A DNA stretch of 64,000 nt. Source: Nonomuraea solani (GTDB lineage: Bacteria; Actinomycetota; Actinomycetes; Streptosporangiales; Streptosporangiaceae). The stretch is taken from positions 186,001 through 250,000 of the forward strand of contig NZ_FNVT01000005.1 in the NCBI RefSeq assembly GCF_900108335.1, read 5' to 3'. Below, one piece after another: positions 36,377-47,041 of this stretch. The position numbers were made by a program, and so were the translations under genes. The notes beneath the pieces were generated by a model. That model worked only from the letters and a program-made list of their open reading frames with translations, did no database searches and was not told the origin of the DNA. Each line of letters begins with the position of its first letter. Within the stretch, counting starts at the first letter, position 1.

Positions 36377-39300
36377 ATCGGGCCTCACCCCAGTCCGCGT
36401 GGTCGTTGCCGATGCCGTCGCCCCCGTCGCCGGCCACGAGGTCGGCGTAGCGGGCACCGGTCAGGTCGGCGCTCAGCTCGTACGCGGCGTCGGCGGCCCG
36501 CAGCACCGGGCTCCCCGCCTTCTCCACCCCGTCGGCCACGACACTGAACCGCACCGACCCCCGAGTGGCCTGCACATCGTCAACACCGACGAAGGCCGTG
36601 AAAGCCGTACACCGGCCACCCAGGTAGAAACGCACTTTGGCGGGCGCGTGCGTGCCCAGCCCCTTGGCATACGTCTGCCCGCCGATGACGATCGGCCCGC
36701 CGTCGGCCGGTCCGGTGTCGCCGTTGGACCGGTCGCGCTCGACCGGCCCCCAGCCGTTGTCCGCGCCGACCCACTCCAGGTCGCCGGCGTAGGCATCGGC
36801 CGTCGGAGGCGGCGGCAGGGTGCGCACGCTCGCCATGGCGGTCAGCGACCTGGCCGCGCCCCCGACGGTGTAGGCGGCGGTGGCCCGCAGCTCGTAGGTG
36901 TCGTAGGGCGCGCCGGCGGGCGGCGTGACCCGCCAGGTGGTGCTCAGCGTCCCGCCGGGCTCCGCGCCGCCGGTCCCGTCGCCCTCCACCGTCCACCCTT
37001 CCGGTACGTCCAGCGTCACGGCCACGTCCCGGACCGCCACGTCCTCCAGGTTCGTGAACGTGGTGGTGACCTCGTTGGCGGCCCCCTGCTCGAACGCCGC
37101 CGAGGCGGGCACCAGCGCCAGCGAACCGCACGCCCGCGCGTCCGGCGTCATACCGAGATCGGTGACCGAGAAGTCGTCGAGGACGAAGTCGGCCCCGGCC
37201 AGTTCGGCCCTGAGCGAGCGCAGCCCGACCCACCCGTCGCCGCACCCGGAGACCACCCGCTCGGTGAACCTGGCCGTGCTCCGCCGCTCGGGGAGAGGCG
37301 TGCGCCGGGTCTCCACGCTCGTCCCGCCCTTGTCGTAGCCGGTCACCCACTCGTAGGTCCCGGCCAGCGCGTTCTGGTAGGCGAACGACACCTCGTAGGC
37401 GCGCCCCGGCTCGAACCGCGCCGTCTGCGGCAGCGTCCGGTAGATCAGCCCCTGCCGCTCCTCGTGCGCCTTCAGCGACCAGTCGCCGTTCAGCACGTCG
37501 TCGACCGTCTTGCCGTTCCACCCGGCCTGCGTGTACGGCTCGTGCCGCTCCGACAGATGCGTACGCGCGTCGAACGACCCGCCCGCGTCGCCCTTCACGA
37601 ACGGCCCCCAGCCGGGCTCTGCCGACTCGAACGTCTCCACCTCCCCCACCGGCTCCCGCTCGAACAGGCGCACGTCGTCCACCCGCACGTCCCCGTCGGC
37701 GGCCGCCGCCGTGATCCGCAGCGTGACCGACGGCCCCGGCGCGGTGAAGGTCACCTTGAGCCGCTGGAAGAAGGTGTCGTGCTTCTCGTCGGAGGCGATG
37801 TAGTTCCTGGCCGTGGACCGGTCGATGCCGATCGCCCGCCCACCGGCCTCCAGGGTCGTCCGCCGCGTCTTACCGGGCTCGACCTCGACGAACGCCGACG
37901 CGGTGTATGTACGGCCCGGCCGCAGGCCGCTCAGCCGCTGCTCCAGCCGCGCCCGCGCGCCACCGCCCAGGACGGCCGTCCGCTGCCCCAGGTCGTTCAC
38001 GGCCACGCTGACGGGCCCGCTGCGGGTCCATCCCGTGAGGTCGTCGCCGTTGAAGCCGGGGTCGCGCACCCCGCTCCCCTGCCCCCAGCCCGGCGCGGGC
38101 GGCGCGGGCGCGGCGCCGGGATAGAGCACGTACGGCACGCCCGCCTCGGCCCGCAGCGTGATCCTGCCGTCCGACGGGACGACCCTGCCGGTCCGCACGC
38201 GGCCCTGGTCGGTGAGCCGGTAGACGGTCATCGCCCGGTCGGCCGCCCACGTGGTCTCCCCACCGGCCGCGTTGTAGTGGTAGTGCCGGCCCTGCCACGG
38301 CAGCAGGTACGCGCCGCCGTCCAGCACCTTGCGCCCACCGGCGAACAGCTCCCGCCGGCCGTCACGGTACGTCCCGCGCACCCCGCCCGCGAACACGATC
38401 TCGTCGGCGTTCCAGTCCATGATCCGGTGCTGCTGCAGGAACTTGACCGGCAGGTTGTGCTCCCAGATGTTGCGGTAGAAGGCGGTGAAGTCGTTCTCCG
38501 CCGTCCAGCCCTCGAACTCGACGATGCGGGCGTTGCCGAGGATCGGGTGGGCGTTCCAGACGTCCTTCTCGTCGTTGCGGATGAACCTGATGATCTGCGA
38601 GTTGAGCCCCTTGTTGGTGACGCCGCCGTAGTTGAGGTCGTTGGCCCAGTGCGCCCACAGCGACGAGCGTTCCAGCTTGTCCGACCATTCCGTGGTGACC
38701 TGCCAGCCCTGTTTCCGCAGCTCGGCCAGCGTACGGTCGGCGACCCAGCCGAACGGCCTGAAGACGTCCACGTACAGCGCCGCGAGGTTCTTGTCGGTCT
38801 CGTCGCGCAGTCGCCGCAGCCGCCCGGCGAGGGTGCCTCTGGTCAGGTCGCCGCGCTGGTCGATCAGGTACGCCTGGTCGAGCCAGTTCCAGCCCTTGGC
38901 GTCCTTGTTCACCAGGACCTCGTCGAAGCTCCGCGCCTCGGGATAGGACTCGGTGGCGTTGACGTGCACGCCGAACGTGGCGTTCCAGCCCTTACCCGCC
39001 CTCAGCAGCGTGTTCAGGTCCTTGAGACCGCCGGCGCGGCGGTTGTAGTTGCCGCCGTAGTCGGGGTGCGCGGCGTCGTGGCCCTCCGACTGGTAGCCCT
39101 TGAGCAGCGCGAGCTGCCCGAGCCCGTCGGTGGCCAGCGAGATCCGCTTGACGTCGTCGAGCGTGCGCAGGAAGGGGTGGGTGGCCTGGCTGGAGAAGTT
39201 GAACGGGATGTGCGTGACCACGCGGTCCTTGGTCCGCTCCGCGCCGAGAGCCCGGACGCCGATGGTCCTGAACGCGATCGCGCCGTCCTGCCAGTCCAGC

Positions 39301-40301
39301 GTACGGTCGCCGTTGGCGTCGGGGGTGAGCACGACCTTCGCCCACGGCAGGTCCTCGGTGAACGGGGCGCCGCTCGCGCGGTGGGTCCACTGGCCGCTCC
39401 AGACGCCGACCCGTACCGTGCCGTCGCCCTCCTTTCTGGCCTGGTGCCAGAACCGGGCCGCGTCCCGGTCGGTCGCGCCGGAGGGGCGGTCGTAGGTGGA
39501 GTTCGACTCGACGGCGGCGGCCAGCCGGTCGGTGCTGAGAATCGCGTACGTCGCCCCCACCGGCGCTGCCTCCGCCGCCGTATCGGCCGTGACCTGCGCG
39601 AACACGTCGGCGGTACGGGTGGAGTTGGGGTCCAGCCGGGTGAACGCGGTCGCCGCGCGCGCCTGCGTGCTCGACACCGACACCAGGTCGTGGCCCGGCA
39701 GGTCGATCGTGCCGACCCGGAACGCCTCGGTGTCGCTCACCTCGTCGATCGCGAACGTCGTCACCCGGCCCCTGACCCCGACGCTCGCCGCCAGCGCGAC
39801 CCCCGGCAGGTCCTCGAAGGTGAGCCGGTAGCGGGCGGTCGCGCCGTCGTTCGCCGCCAGGGTGACGGCGGCGGCGCGGGGCTCGCCATTGAGCACGACG
39901 GCGGGTACGGCCGCGCTGCCGCCCATCGTGGCGCCGCTCGCCCGGTCGGTGTAGCCCAGGACGCGCGGGAACCCCGGGTCCAGCTCCACCCGCAGGGCCG
40001 CCGACGAGATCACGATGGGCTCGGCCACCTGCGCGGGCGTGGGCGGCAGCTCCTGCACGGTGGGACGCGGCGGCTCCGGCCCGGTACGCGAGGGGTCGGG
40101 CGAGGGTAACTCGTAGTCGGGCTCCGGCGACGGCGGCTCGGCGACCGCCCCGGTGGGCCGGTCGGAGGGCGGCTCGGCGACCGCCGCCGTGGGCCGCTCG
40201 GAGGGCGGGTCCGCGAGCGCCGAGGAGGGCCGGTCAACGGTGGTGGCGGCCAGGGTGGCGGCCGTGAGGGCGAGGGCTGCTGCGAGAGTTACGGGACGCA
40301 T
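36363..40301 (-). CDS. secreted endo-alpha-N-acetylgalactosaminidase-like glycosidase (GH101) with NPCBM domain
   Basis: 1312 residues with a signal peptide (about 1-31) and a Pro-rich repeat linker (AVAEPPSDRPTG units). The catalytic region is GH101-like. The predicted nucleophile is Asp512 in LYVDVF and the acid/base Glu538 in TTEWSDK, near WAHWANDLNYGG and RIVEFEGWTAEND. Beta-sandwich binding modules follow, and residues about 1170-1312 are an NPCBM-type domain (TYAKGLGTHAPAKVRFYLGG). GH101 enzymes release the core Gal-GalNAc disaccharide from O-glycoproteins. GGAAGGA precedes ATG 40301. No sortase motif is seen, so it is probably secreted. Not in an operon. Confidence 0.88.
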   Translation of the reverse strand: MRPVTLAAALALTAATLAATTVDRPSSALADPPSERPTAAVAEPPSDRPTGAVAEPPSPEPDYELPSPDPSRTGPEPPRPTVQELPPTPAQVAEPIVISSAALRVELDPGFPRVLGYTDRASGATMGGSAAVPAVVLNGEPRAAAVTLAANDGATARYRLTFEDLPGVALAASVGVRGRVTTFAIDEVSDTEAFRVGTIDLPGHDLVSVSSTQARAATAFTRLDPNSTRTADVFAQVTADTAAEAAPVGATYAILSTDRLAAAVESNSTYDRPSGATDRDAARFWHQARKEGDGTVRVGVWSGQWTHRASGAPFTEDLPWAKVVLTPDANGDRTLDWQDGAIAFRTIGVRALGAERTKDRVVTHIPFNFSSQATHPFLRTLDDVKRISLATDGLGQLALLKGYQSEGHDAAHPDYGGNYNRRAGGLKDLNTLLRAGKGWNATFGVHVNATESYPEARSFDEVLVNKDAKGWNWLDQAYLIDQRGDLTRGTLAGRLRRLRDETDKNLAALYVDVFRPFGWVADRTLAELRKQGWQVTTEWSDKLERSSLWAHWANDLNYGGVTNKGLNSQIIRFIRNDEKDVWNAHPILGNARIVEFEGWTAENDFTAFYRNIWEHNLPVKFLQQHRIMDWNADEIVFAGGVRGTYRDGRRELFAGGRKVLDGGAYLLPWQGRHYHYNAAGGETTWAADRAMTVYRLTDQGRVRTGRVVPSDGRITLRAEAGVPYVLYPGAAPAPPAPGWGQGSGVRDPGFNGDDLTGWTRSGPVSVAVNDLGQRTAVLGGGARARLEQRLSGLRPGRTYTASAFVEVEPGKTRRTTLEAGGRAIGIDRSTARNYIASDEKHDTFFQRLKVTFTAPGPSVTLRITAAAADGDVRVDDVRLFEREPVGEVETFESAEPGWGPFVKGDAGGSFDARTHLSERHEPYTQAGWNGKTVDDVLNGDWSLKAHEERQGLIYRTLPQTARFEPGRAYEVSFAYQNALAGTYEWVTGYDKGGTSVETRRTPLPERRSTARFTERVVSGCGDGWVGLRSLRAELAGADFVLDDFSVTDLGMTPDARACGSLALVPASAAFEQGAANEVTTTFTNLEDVAVRDVAVTLDVPEGWTVEGDGTGGAEPGGTLSTTWRVTPPAGAPYDTYELRATAAYTVGGAARSLTAMASVRTLPPPPTADAYAGDLEWVGADNGWGPVERDRSNGDTGPADGGPIVIGGQTYAKGLGTHAPAKVRFYLGGRCTAFTAFVGVDDVQATRGSVRFSVVADGVEKAGSPVLRAADAAYELSADLTGARYADLVAGDGGDGIGNDHADWGEARFRCA

Positions 40302-40419
40302 AGCTGTCCTTCCGGGTCATGCGTCACACCGCTCGGGAGCCCCGATCATCGCCCCGCCCAGGACCGCACACCATGGACCTGAGCGCCAGATCCTCCCTCT
40401 TATCCCGAAATTTCGCTAC

Positions 40420-40453
40420 AAAAAAGCGCGGCCCCCGCAAAGGGAACCGCGCT
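40420..40453 (-). terminator. rho-independent terminator after trpA
   Basis: Read on the minus strand, AGCGCGG with TTCCC pairs with GGGGG and CCGCGCT around a small loop, followed by a run of six T's. It lies 15 bases beyond the trpA stop and ends the trp transcript. Confidence 0.85.
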
Positions 40454-40467
40454 CCGCTACCGGCAGG

Positions 40468-41262
40468 TCAGCGGCGAACGCTCCGGGCCATGTCCCCGGC
40501 GAGCTGCGCGATGGACTCCCGCCCCGCCGCCTCGTCAGGAGCGTCGAGGATGCGCCGGATGAACGCCGACCCCACGATGACCCCGTCGGCATAGGTGGCC
40601 ACCTCGGCCGCCTGCGCCCCGGTGCCGACCCCCAGGCCCACGCACACCGGCAGGTCCGTGTGCGCCTTGGTGCGCTTGACCAGCCCCTCGGCGGCCACGT
40701 TGACGCTCTCCCTGGCGCCGGTGACGCCCATGAGCGAGGCCGCGTAGACGAAGCCGGTGCAGCAGTCGACGACGGCCTTGATGCGCTGCTCCGTCGAGCT
40801 GGGCGCGACCAGGAACACCGTGTCGATGCCGGCGGACGCGGACGCGGCCCGCCACGGCTCGGACTCCTCGGGCGTCAGGTCGGGCGTGATCGTGCCCACG
40901 CCGCCGGCGTTGGCCAGGTCACGGGCGAAGCGGTCGGCGCCGTACTTGTCGATCGGGTTCCAGTAGGTCATGACGAGTGTGGCCGCGCCGGTCGCGGCGA
41001 CGCCCTCGACGGTGCGCATGACGTCGGCGATCCGCGTGCCGTTGACCAGCGACCGGTGCACGGCGTCCTGGATCGTCGGCCCGTCCATGAGCGGGTCGGA
41101 GTAGGGCAGGCCGATCTCGATGACGTCGCAGCCGGCCTCCACCAGGGCCGCGGCGGCGCTGATGGCGCCTTCCTTGGAGGGGAAGCCCGCGGGCAGGTAG
41201 CCGACGAGCGCGGCCCGGTTGTCCGCCTTCGCCTTGGCGAAAACCGTCTGAAGAGTCGTCAT
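40468..41262 (-). CDS. trpA: tryptophan synthase alpha chain
   Basis: 264 residues, TIM barrel. Cleaves indole-3-glycerol phosphate to indole and glyceraldehyde 3-phosphate, passing indole to TrpB. The catalytic Glu and Asp lie in DVIEIGLPYSDPLMDGP. The phosphate-binding Gly stretch is GLGVGTGAQAAEVATYADG. The start follows a 146-base spacer after trpB that contains a 29-codon open frame ending three bases before the ATG. Last gene of the trp cluster. Confidence 0.96.
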   Translation of the reverse strand: MTTLQTVFAKAKADNRAALVGYLPAGFPSKEGAISAAAALVEAGCDVIEIGLPYSDPLMDGPTIQDAVHRSLVNGTRIADVMRTVEGVAATGAATLVMTYWNPIDKYGADRFARDLANAGGVGTITPDLTPEESEPWRAASASAGIDTVFLVAPSSTEQRIKAVVDCCTGFVYAASLMGVTGARESVNVAAEGLVKRTKAHTDLPVCVGLGVGTGAQAAEVATYADGVIVGSAFIRRILDAPDEAAGRESIAQLAGDMARSVRR

Positions 41263-41264
41263 GT

Positions 41265-41354
41265 CTATCCGTTTCGAAAGTCGAGTCCCACCATGATGCC
41301 CTGCCGCGAGCCCGCCCCAGAATCCCCCGCGCCGGTAAGGCCGGAGTGCGTCAT
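41265..41354 (-). CDS. possible small ORF between trpB and trpA
   Basis: A 29-residue open frame (MTHSGLTGAGDSGAGSRQGI and nine more) starts at ATG 41354 and ends two bases before the trpA ATG, a spacing that would allow coupled translation. No clear ribosome site and no family recognised. It is not at the position of the Streptomyces TrpM gene, which lies between trpC and trpB. Could equally be chance in a spacer. Confidence 0.3.
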   Translation of the reverse strand: MTHSGLTGAGDSGAGSRQGIMVGLDFRNG

Positions 41355-41408
41355 GAGCGGGCCGCCGCGGTGGCGCTCGGCCCGGCGCAGGCCGTCATCG
41401 AGCGGTGG

Positions 41409-42650
<1,242 letters not shown>

Positions 42651-42652
42651 TG

Positions 42653-43492
42653 CTATCCCTCTGCTGAGTGGTCGGGGCGCGTCGACGGATGTGCGCCGGC
42701 GGTCACCAGCGCCTCCACTGCCTTGCGCGGATCCTTGCCGGTGACCAGGCTCTCCCCCACCAGAACGGCGTCGGCGCCGCCCCTGGCGTAGGCGAGCAGG
42801 TCGTGCGGGCCCCGCACGCCCGACTCGGCGATCTTGATCACATTATCGGGGATCTTCGGCGCCAGCTTCGCGAAGACATCGCGGTCGACCTCGAGTGTCT
42901 TCAGATTTCTGGCGTTGATCCCGATGACCCGGGCGCCGGCGGCCACCGCCCGCTGGAGCTCCTCTTCGGTGTGCACCTCGACGAGCGGGGTGAGCCCGAT
43001 CGACTCGGCCCGCTCGATCAGCGACACCAGCGCCTCCTGCTCCAGGCAGACGACCATGAGCAGAGCCAGGTCGGCGCCGTGGGCGCGGGCCTCCCAGAGC
43101 TGGTAGGAGGTGAGGATGAAGTCTTTGCGCAGGATCGGGATGTCGACCCGGGCGCGGACCGCGGCCAAGTCTTCGAGACTGCCACCGAACTTGCGCCGCT
43201 CGGTCAGCACGCTGATGACGTGCGCGCCGCCCGCTTCGTAGTCGGCCGCCAGCGCCGCCGGGTCGGCGATCGCGGCGAGCGCGCCCTTCGACGGGCTGGA
43301 GCGCTTGACCTCGGCGATCACCGAGATCCGGTCGCCCCCGAGCGCGGCCATCGCGTCTCTGGGCGCCGCGGCCCGCTCGGCCCGCTGCTTGAGCTCGTCC
43401 ATGGAGACGGCCTGCTGACGTGCTGCGAGGTCGGCGCGCACCCCATCGAGGATGTCGTCGAGGACACTCGGCCCTTCCGTCCGCTCACTCAC
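42653..43492 (-). CDS. trpC: indole-3-glycerol phosphate synthase
   Basis: 279 residues from GTG 43492. A longer frame reaches 43594, but its extra residues are Pro/Arg-rich and outside the family. TIM barrel with the catalytic [32 protein letters not shown] and ESGV motifs. Converts carboxyphenylaminodeoxyribulose phosphate to indoleglycerol phosphate. No trpF is present nearby, so the isomerase step is probably done by the PriA-type enzyme encoded at 57813-58535. Confidence 0.94.
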   Translation of the reverse strand: MSERTEGPSVLDDILDGVRADLAARQQAVSMDELKQRAERAAAPRDAMAALGGDRISVIAEVKRSSPSKGALAAIADPAALAADYEAGGAHVISVLTERRKFGGSLEDLAAVRARVDIPILRKDFILTSYQLWEARAHGADLALLMVVCLEQEALVSLIERAESIGLTPLVEVHTEEELQRAVAAGARVIGINARNLKTLEVDRDVFAKLAPKIPDNVIKIAESGVRGPHDLLAYARGGADAVLVGESLVTGKDPRKAVEALVTAGAHPSTRPDHSAEG

Positions 43493-43624
43493 GCGCTTGG
43501 GGTCCCTCCGGTCGGCTTCTGGGGGTGGCGGAGAGTTCGCGTCGCGTCCGCTCTCTGCCTTGTCCTGCGATGGTATCGGCCCGTGTGGGGTCACCTCACC
43601 ACCGGTCCCCGAACTAGGGGGAGC

Positions 43625-44056
43625 CTAGGGGGCGAGGAACGCCCCGAAAGGCAGATTGCGGACGACCCAGTAGACCACGACCACTCCGATGAACACCCAC
43701 AGCCACGCCGGATGCGCCAGCGTCGTGCGTCTCGGCCTGCCCTGCAGAGCGCGCACCACCCATCGGCCCCACCAGAACACCAGGAACGGCACCATGGCGA
43801 CTGCGAGGGGATTGAGGCCGAGGGCGGCGACCGGGTCGAGGTGCGCGAGCGCGTGGATCGTGCGCAACGTGCCGCACCCCGGGCAGTAGAGGCCGGTGAC
43901 CGCCAGGAACGGGCAGGTCGGGTAGTGACCGGGTTCGTTGGGGTTCACCGCACCGACGAAGGCGAACACCGCCCCGGCGGCGGCCGCAACACCGAGCGGC
44001 GCGAGCAGGGCCTTGTAGCGTCCCGTGCCGCGCTGCCCGGTCGTTGCGATGCTCAT
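43625..44056 (-). CDS. DUF2752 membrane protein
   Basis: 143 residues, three membrane segments, DUF2752 family. A conserved Cys motif, YCPGCGTLR, follows YPTCPFLAVTG, giving three Cys near the membrane face. Family function is unknown. It lies 132 bases upstream of trpC and 40 bases downstream of the CD225-like gene, as a routine member of actinobacterial trp-adjacent clusters. Confidence 0.88.
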   Translation of the reverse strand: MSIATTGQRGTGRYKALLAPLGVAAAAGAVFAFVGAVNPNEPGHYPTCPFLAVTGLYCPGCGTLRTIHALAHLDPVAALGLNPLAVAMVPFLVFWWGRWVVRALQGRPRRTTLAHPAWLWVFIGVVVVYWVVRNLPFGAFLAP

Positions 44057-44096
44057 GCTCCCAGTATCCGCCTTCCGCTTCGTGCTCCTCGCCGGC

Positions 44097-44678
44097 CTAC
44101 GAGTAGGAGGAGGAGTACGAGGCGGCGAACACGATGAAGAACAGGATGTAGGCGATGATCATCAGGCCGATCCAGATGGCGCCGAAGATCAGGCTGCGCT
44201 TCCACCACGTCTTGGCCTCTTCCGACGCCTGCTGCGCACCCGCGTAGTCGCCGATCTGCCACTTCGAGTTGACCTGCGAAGACTTGACGATCGACACGAT
44301 GCCGAGCGGCAGGCAGCAGAACAGGGTGGTGAGAATGGCCGGGACGAGGTGGTTGTCCGGCGGGTTCCCGCCGGGACCGCCGCCGTAACCGCCACCGCCG
44401 CCGTAGCCGCCACCGCTGGGGGGCTGCTGGCCGTAGCCGCCGCCGTAGCCGCCACCGCTCGGAGGCTGCTGGCCGTAACCGCCACCGCCGCTCGGAGGCT
44501 GCTGGCCATAGCCGCCGCCACCGCTCGGAGGCTGCTGGCCATAGCCGCCACCGCCGCTGGGGGGCTGCTGGCCATAGCCGCCCCCGTAGCCGCCACCGCC
44601 GCTCGGAGGCTGCTGACCGTAGCCGCCGCCGGGAGGCTGGGCGCCGTAACCGCCGTCGCCCTGGTTTCCGTAACTCAT
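44097..44678 (-). CDS. CD225/dispanin-family membrane protein with Tyr/Gly/Gln repeats
   Basis: 193 residues. Residues about 1-105 are low-complexity repeats, six copies of [11 protein letters not shown]-type sequence, after the start [19 protein letters not shown]. Residues about 110-193 are a CD225-like domain with two membrane segments (ILTTLFCCLPLGIVSIVKSS, QVNSKWQIGDYAGAQQASEE, then WWKRSLIFGAIWIGLMIIAY). Eukaryotic CD225 proteins (IFITM) affect membrane fusion; bacterial roles are unknown. The same N-terminal module begins the next upstream protein, which has an unrelated membrane domain. Confidence 0.88.
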   Translation of the reverse strand: MSYGNQGDGGYGAQPPGGGYGQQPPSGGGGYGGGYGQQPPSGGGGYGQQPPSGGGGYGQQPPSGGGGYGQQPPSGGGYGGGYGQQPPSGGGYGGGGGYGGGPGGNPPDNHLVPAILTTLFCCLPLGIVSIVKSSQVNSKWQIGDYAGAQQASEEAKTWWKRSLIFGAIWIGLMIIAYILFFIVFAASYSSSYS

Positions 44679-44841
44679 GCTAATGACCCCTCATGTCGTC
44701 ATTCTTGAGTCGTGTTGCGCGCGGCAGCCTAGCGAGAAACCGTCTCCTACGTGGACTTACGTCCATTTTGCGGACAATTCGTAATCGGACCGCAAGCGGG
44801 TCGTCACGGCCCGGCTACACTCGCAACAAGTTACTGGCCGG

Positions 44842-45423
44842 TCAGGAGCCGTACGAGCTTGTCGACGTCGCCGCGGCACCCAGCCCGATCAGGGACAGCA
44901 GCATGCCGCCGAAGATGAGCCAGCACAAGAGCCAGATGGCCACCGTGATGTACGAGGTGACGAGGCCGCCCACGGCCATGCCCGAGCCCTCTTCGCCGGT
45001 GCGCTTGATCTTGTTGAGCGCGATGTGCCCGAGGATCACGCCGGGGATGCTGGTGACGCCGCAGAACACCAGGCCGATGATGCCGCAGACCAGTGAGGCC
45101 ACCGCCATGCCGTTGGTGGACCTGGGCGGCTGCGGCGGGCCGTACCCGTAGCCGGGCTGGGCGTAGCCGTAGGAGGGGGGCTGCTGCCCGTAGGCGTAAC
45201 CGCCACCGCTCGGCGGCTGCTCACCATAACCGTAGCCACCGCCGCTGGGCGGCTGCTGCCCGTAGCCGTAGCCACCGCCGCTCGGGGGTTGCTGGCCGTA
45301 ACCACCATGACTCGGGGGTTGCTGGCCGTACCCGCCGCCATGGCTGGGAGGTTGCTGGCCGTATCCCCCACCGGGCGGCTGCGCGCCGTAGCCGCCGCCA
45401 CCGCCCTGATCCCCGTAGCTCAT
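44842..45423 (-). CDS. DUF4190 membrane protein with Tyr/Gly/Gln repeats
   Basis: 193 residues from ATG 45423 (the frame extends 12 codons further, but MSYGDQ matches the neighbouring protein). Residues about 1-100 repeat GYGQQPPS- and GYGEQPPS-type units. Residues about 105-193 are a DUF4190 domain of two membrane segments with a short loop ([37 protein letters not shown]). The starts of this and the CD225-like protein share MSYG-Q and [17 protein letters not shown], indicating module duplication. Function unknown. Confidence 0.85.
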   Translation of the reverse strand: MSYGDQGGGGGYGAQPPGGGYGQQPPSHGGGYGQQPPSHGGYGQQPPSGGGYGYGQQPPSGGGYGYGEQPPSGGGYAYGQQPPSYGYAQPGYGYGPPQPPRSTNGMAVASLVCGIIGLVFCGVTSIPGVILGHIALNKIKRTGEEGSGMAVGGLVTSYITVAIWLLCWLIFGGMLLSLIGLGAAATSTSSYGS

Positions 45424-45552
45424 GAGCTGGCTCCTCCAAACGTTCGTGGCGAATTGCAACGGCAGCTTATTGAGGAAACGACGCTCAAGCCGACAGAGGT
45501 TCAGAAGAGTGGAGATTTCGTCATGGCGGCGGAACCGGTGAACCCGGCGGGC

Positions 45553-46146
45553 TCAGCGGGAGTCGGTCGGGTCGTCGCCGCGATCGAGCGCGTCCCACAG
45601 CGCCTTGTCGTCACGGGCGGGATCACTGGCGGGATCACTGGCGGCATCACGGGCGACGCTCTCGCCCGCGGCCCTGTCGTAGCGCGCCGACATGCCCGCC
45701 CACCTGCCGCCGCGCACGATCGCCAGCACTCCCCCCGCGACCATCAGCGCCGCGCCCGCGCCCGCGACGGCCGGCCAGAGCGGCATCGTCTCCCAGGGCA
45801 GGTCGGTGGCGCCGTGCAGGACGTTCCCTTCGCGCAGCCGGTCGGCGACGGTCCCGGCGTCGAGCGCGGACCGCGTGCCGGCCGCCGCGCCGGCACCGCA
45901 CAGGGCCAGCAGCGCGCCGATGACGCGGCGCCCCGCGCCCTTGGCGGCCAGCACGGCCACCACCCCGGCCAGCCCGGCCAGCGCGACGGGCGTCAGGACG
46001 GGGCTCAGCTCACCGCCGGTCGGCCCCGCGGCATCGGCGCCCGCCACCCGCACCCAGGACCGCCCCGCGGCGACCAGCACCAGCAGGGCTCCCAGGGCGG
46101 TCGTCACCACCCATCCCCACAGCTCACCGCGCTTTGCGTCGCTCAT
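45553..46146 (-). CDS. TIGR02234-family trp-associated membrane protein
   Basis: 197 residues, four membrane segments, of the family regularly found beside actinobacterial tryptophan genes (ELWGWVVTTALGALLVLVAA, WPAVAGAGAALMVAGGVLAI). Role unknown. A C-terminal cytoplasmic tail contains a short SDPASDPARD repeat from a 12-base tandem repeat. It starts four bases after the hisI stop, the position where trpE is often found in related genomes, but no trpE is present. Confidence 0.85.
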   Translation of the reverse strand: MSDAKRGELWGWVVTTALGALLVLVAAGRSWVRVAGADAAGPTGGELSPVLTPVALAGLAGVVAVLAAKGAGRRVIGALLALCGAGAAAGTRSALDAGTVADRLREGNVLHGATDLPWETMPLWPAVAGAGAALMVAGGVLAIVRGGRWAGMSARYDRAAGESVARDAASDPASDPARDDKALWDALDRGDDPTDSR

Positions 46147-46150
46147 GGAC

Positions 46151-46498
46151 CTAGCCGAGCGCGATCTTGAGAGGGGCCGCGTCGAAGCAGGTGCGGTCGC
46201 CGGTGTGGCACGCGCCGCCGGCCTGGTCGACCTTGACCAGGATGGTGTCGCCGTCGCAGTCGAGCGCCACGGCCTTGACCTCCTGGACGTTGCCGGAGGT
46301 GGCGCCCTTGACCCAGTATTCGCCGCGGCTGCGGGACCAGTAGGTCGCCCGGCCGGTGGTCAGCGTCCGATGCAGCGCCTCGTCGTTCATCCAGGCCAGC
46401 ATGAGCACCTCGCCGGTGTCGTACTGCTGGGCGATCGCGGGGATCAGGCCATCGGGATTGCGCTTCAGCCGAGCGGCGATCTCGGGGTCAAGGGACAT
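46151..46498 (-). CDS. hisI: phosphoribosyl-AMP cyclohydrolase
   Basis: 115 residues, the single-domain HisI that opens the purine ring of phosphoribosyl-AMP in histidine synthesis. Motifs: [39 protein letters not shown] and GDRTCF, supplying the zinc and magnesium ligands. ATG 46498 gives the family N-terminus [14 protein letters not shown]; a longer frame from 46777 lies over the STAS gene. Separated from the rest of the his operon by about 10 kb. Confidence 0.95.
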   Translation of the reverse strand: MSLDPEIAARLKRNPDGLIPAIAQQYDTGEVLMLAWMNDEALHRTLTTGRATYWSRSRGEYWVKGATSGNVQEVKAVALDCDGDTILVKVDQAGGACHTGDRTCFDAAPLKIALG

Positions 46499-46527
46499 GC
46501 CCTCATTCAACCAGCCCCGCTGGTCGC

Positions 46528-46890
46528 TCAGGCCAGGGCATCGGACAGGGCCTCGGGCAGGGTGTCGTAGATGGGGAACAGCGGCGCCAGGTTCGTCCGG
46601 CGCAGCCGCCGCAGCACCTGCCCGTCCGGCGCCACCAGCGCCATCGACCCCTCCCGCTCCCGCACCGTGGCGAGCTGGCGCACCAGCACGCCCAGCCCCG
46701 TCGTGTCGATGAACGTCACCGCCGACAGGTCCACGACCAGCCGGGGCTCGCTCGCACGGACGGCTTCGTCCAGACATTTCCTGACCTGGGAGATGTTGTC
46801 CGCGTCCAGCTCGCCGGCCAGGCTGACCACCACGAGCTCACCGTGTTGGCGTCGCGACAGCTCCAGCACATCCACGCCCATGCTCCTCAT
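46528..46890 (-). CDS. STAS-domain anti-anti-sigma factor
   Basis: 120 residues, a single STAS domain of the SpoIIAA type. The usual phosphorylation segment reads [10 protein letters not shown] (Thr63, Thr64 in place of Ser), so phosphorylation by an anti-sigma kinase is still possible. ATG 46890 has a GGGAGGA site. It is transcribed ahead of hisI, and divergent from a MEDS-STAS gene and a HATPase gene that could be its partner, giving a small partner-switching module. Confidence 0.88.
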   Translation of the reverse strand: MRSMGVDVLELSRRQHGELVVVSLAGELDADNISQVRKCLDEAVRASEPRLVVDLSAVTFIDTTGLGVLVRQLATVREREGSMALVAPDGQVLRRLRRTNLAPLFPIYDTLPEALSDALA

Positions 46891-47041
46891 GTGTCCTCCC
46901 GTGGGCGGCCCCGCCGAAAAGGTACACCGGCCCGAGCCCTGTCACGGTGGGTTTTGGAGAGAATGCGGTACGTGATCTCGCGAAGGCGAGTACTTTCTGG
47001 AGGCGTCGCGCACTTGCGGAGGGCGCAGGGAGGGCACAGTC

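Noticed and set aside
36399-40109. A 1236-codon open frame opposite the GH101 gene
   Set aside because: Same effect as over gltB. The minus-strand frame has a signal peptide, catalytic motifs and a ribosome site.
43493-43594. An N-terminal extension of TrpC
   Set aside because: The extra 34 residues are Pro/Arg/Asp-rich and outside the conserved family start. GTG 43492 gives the normal length.
44390-44640. A second CRISPR-like array in the CD225-like gene
   Set aside because: The repeats encode [11 protein letters not shown] units and have no spacers.
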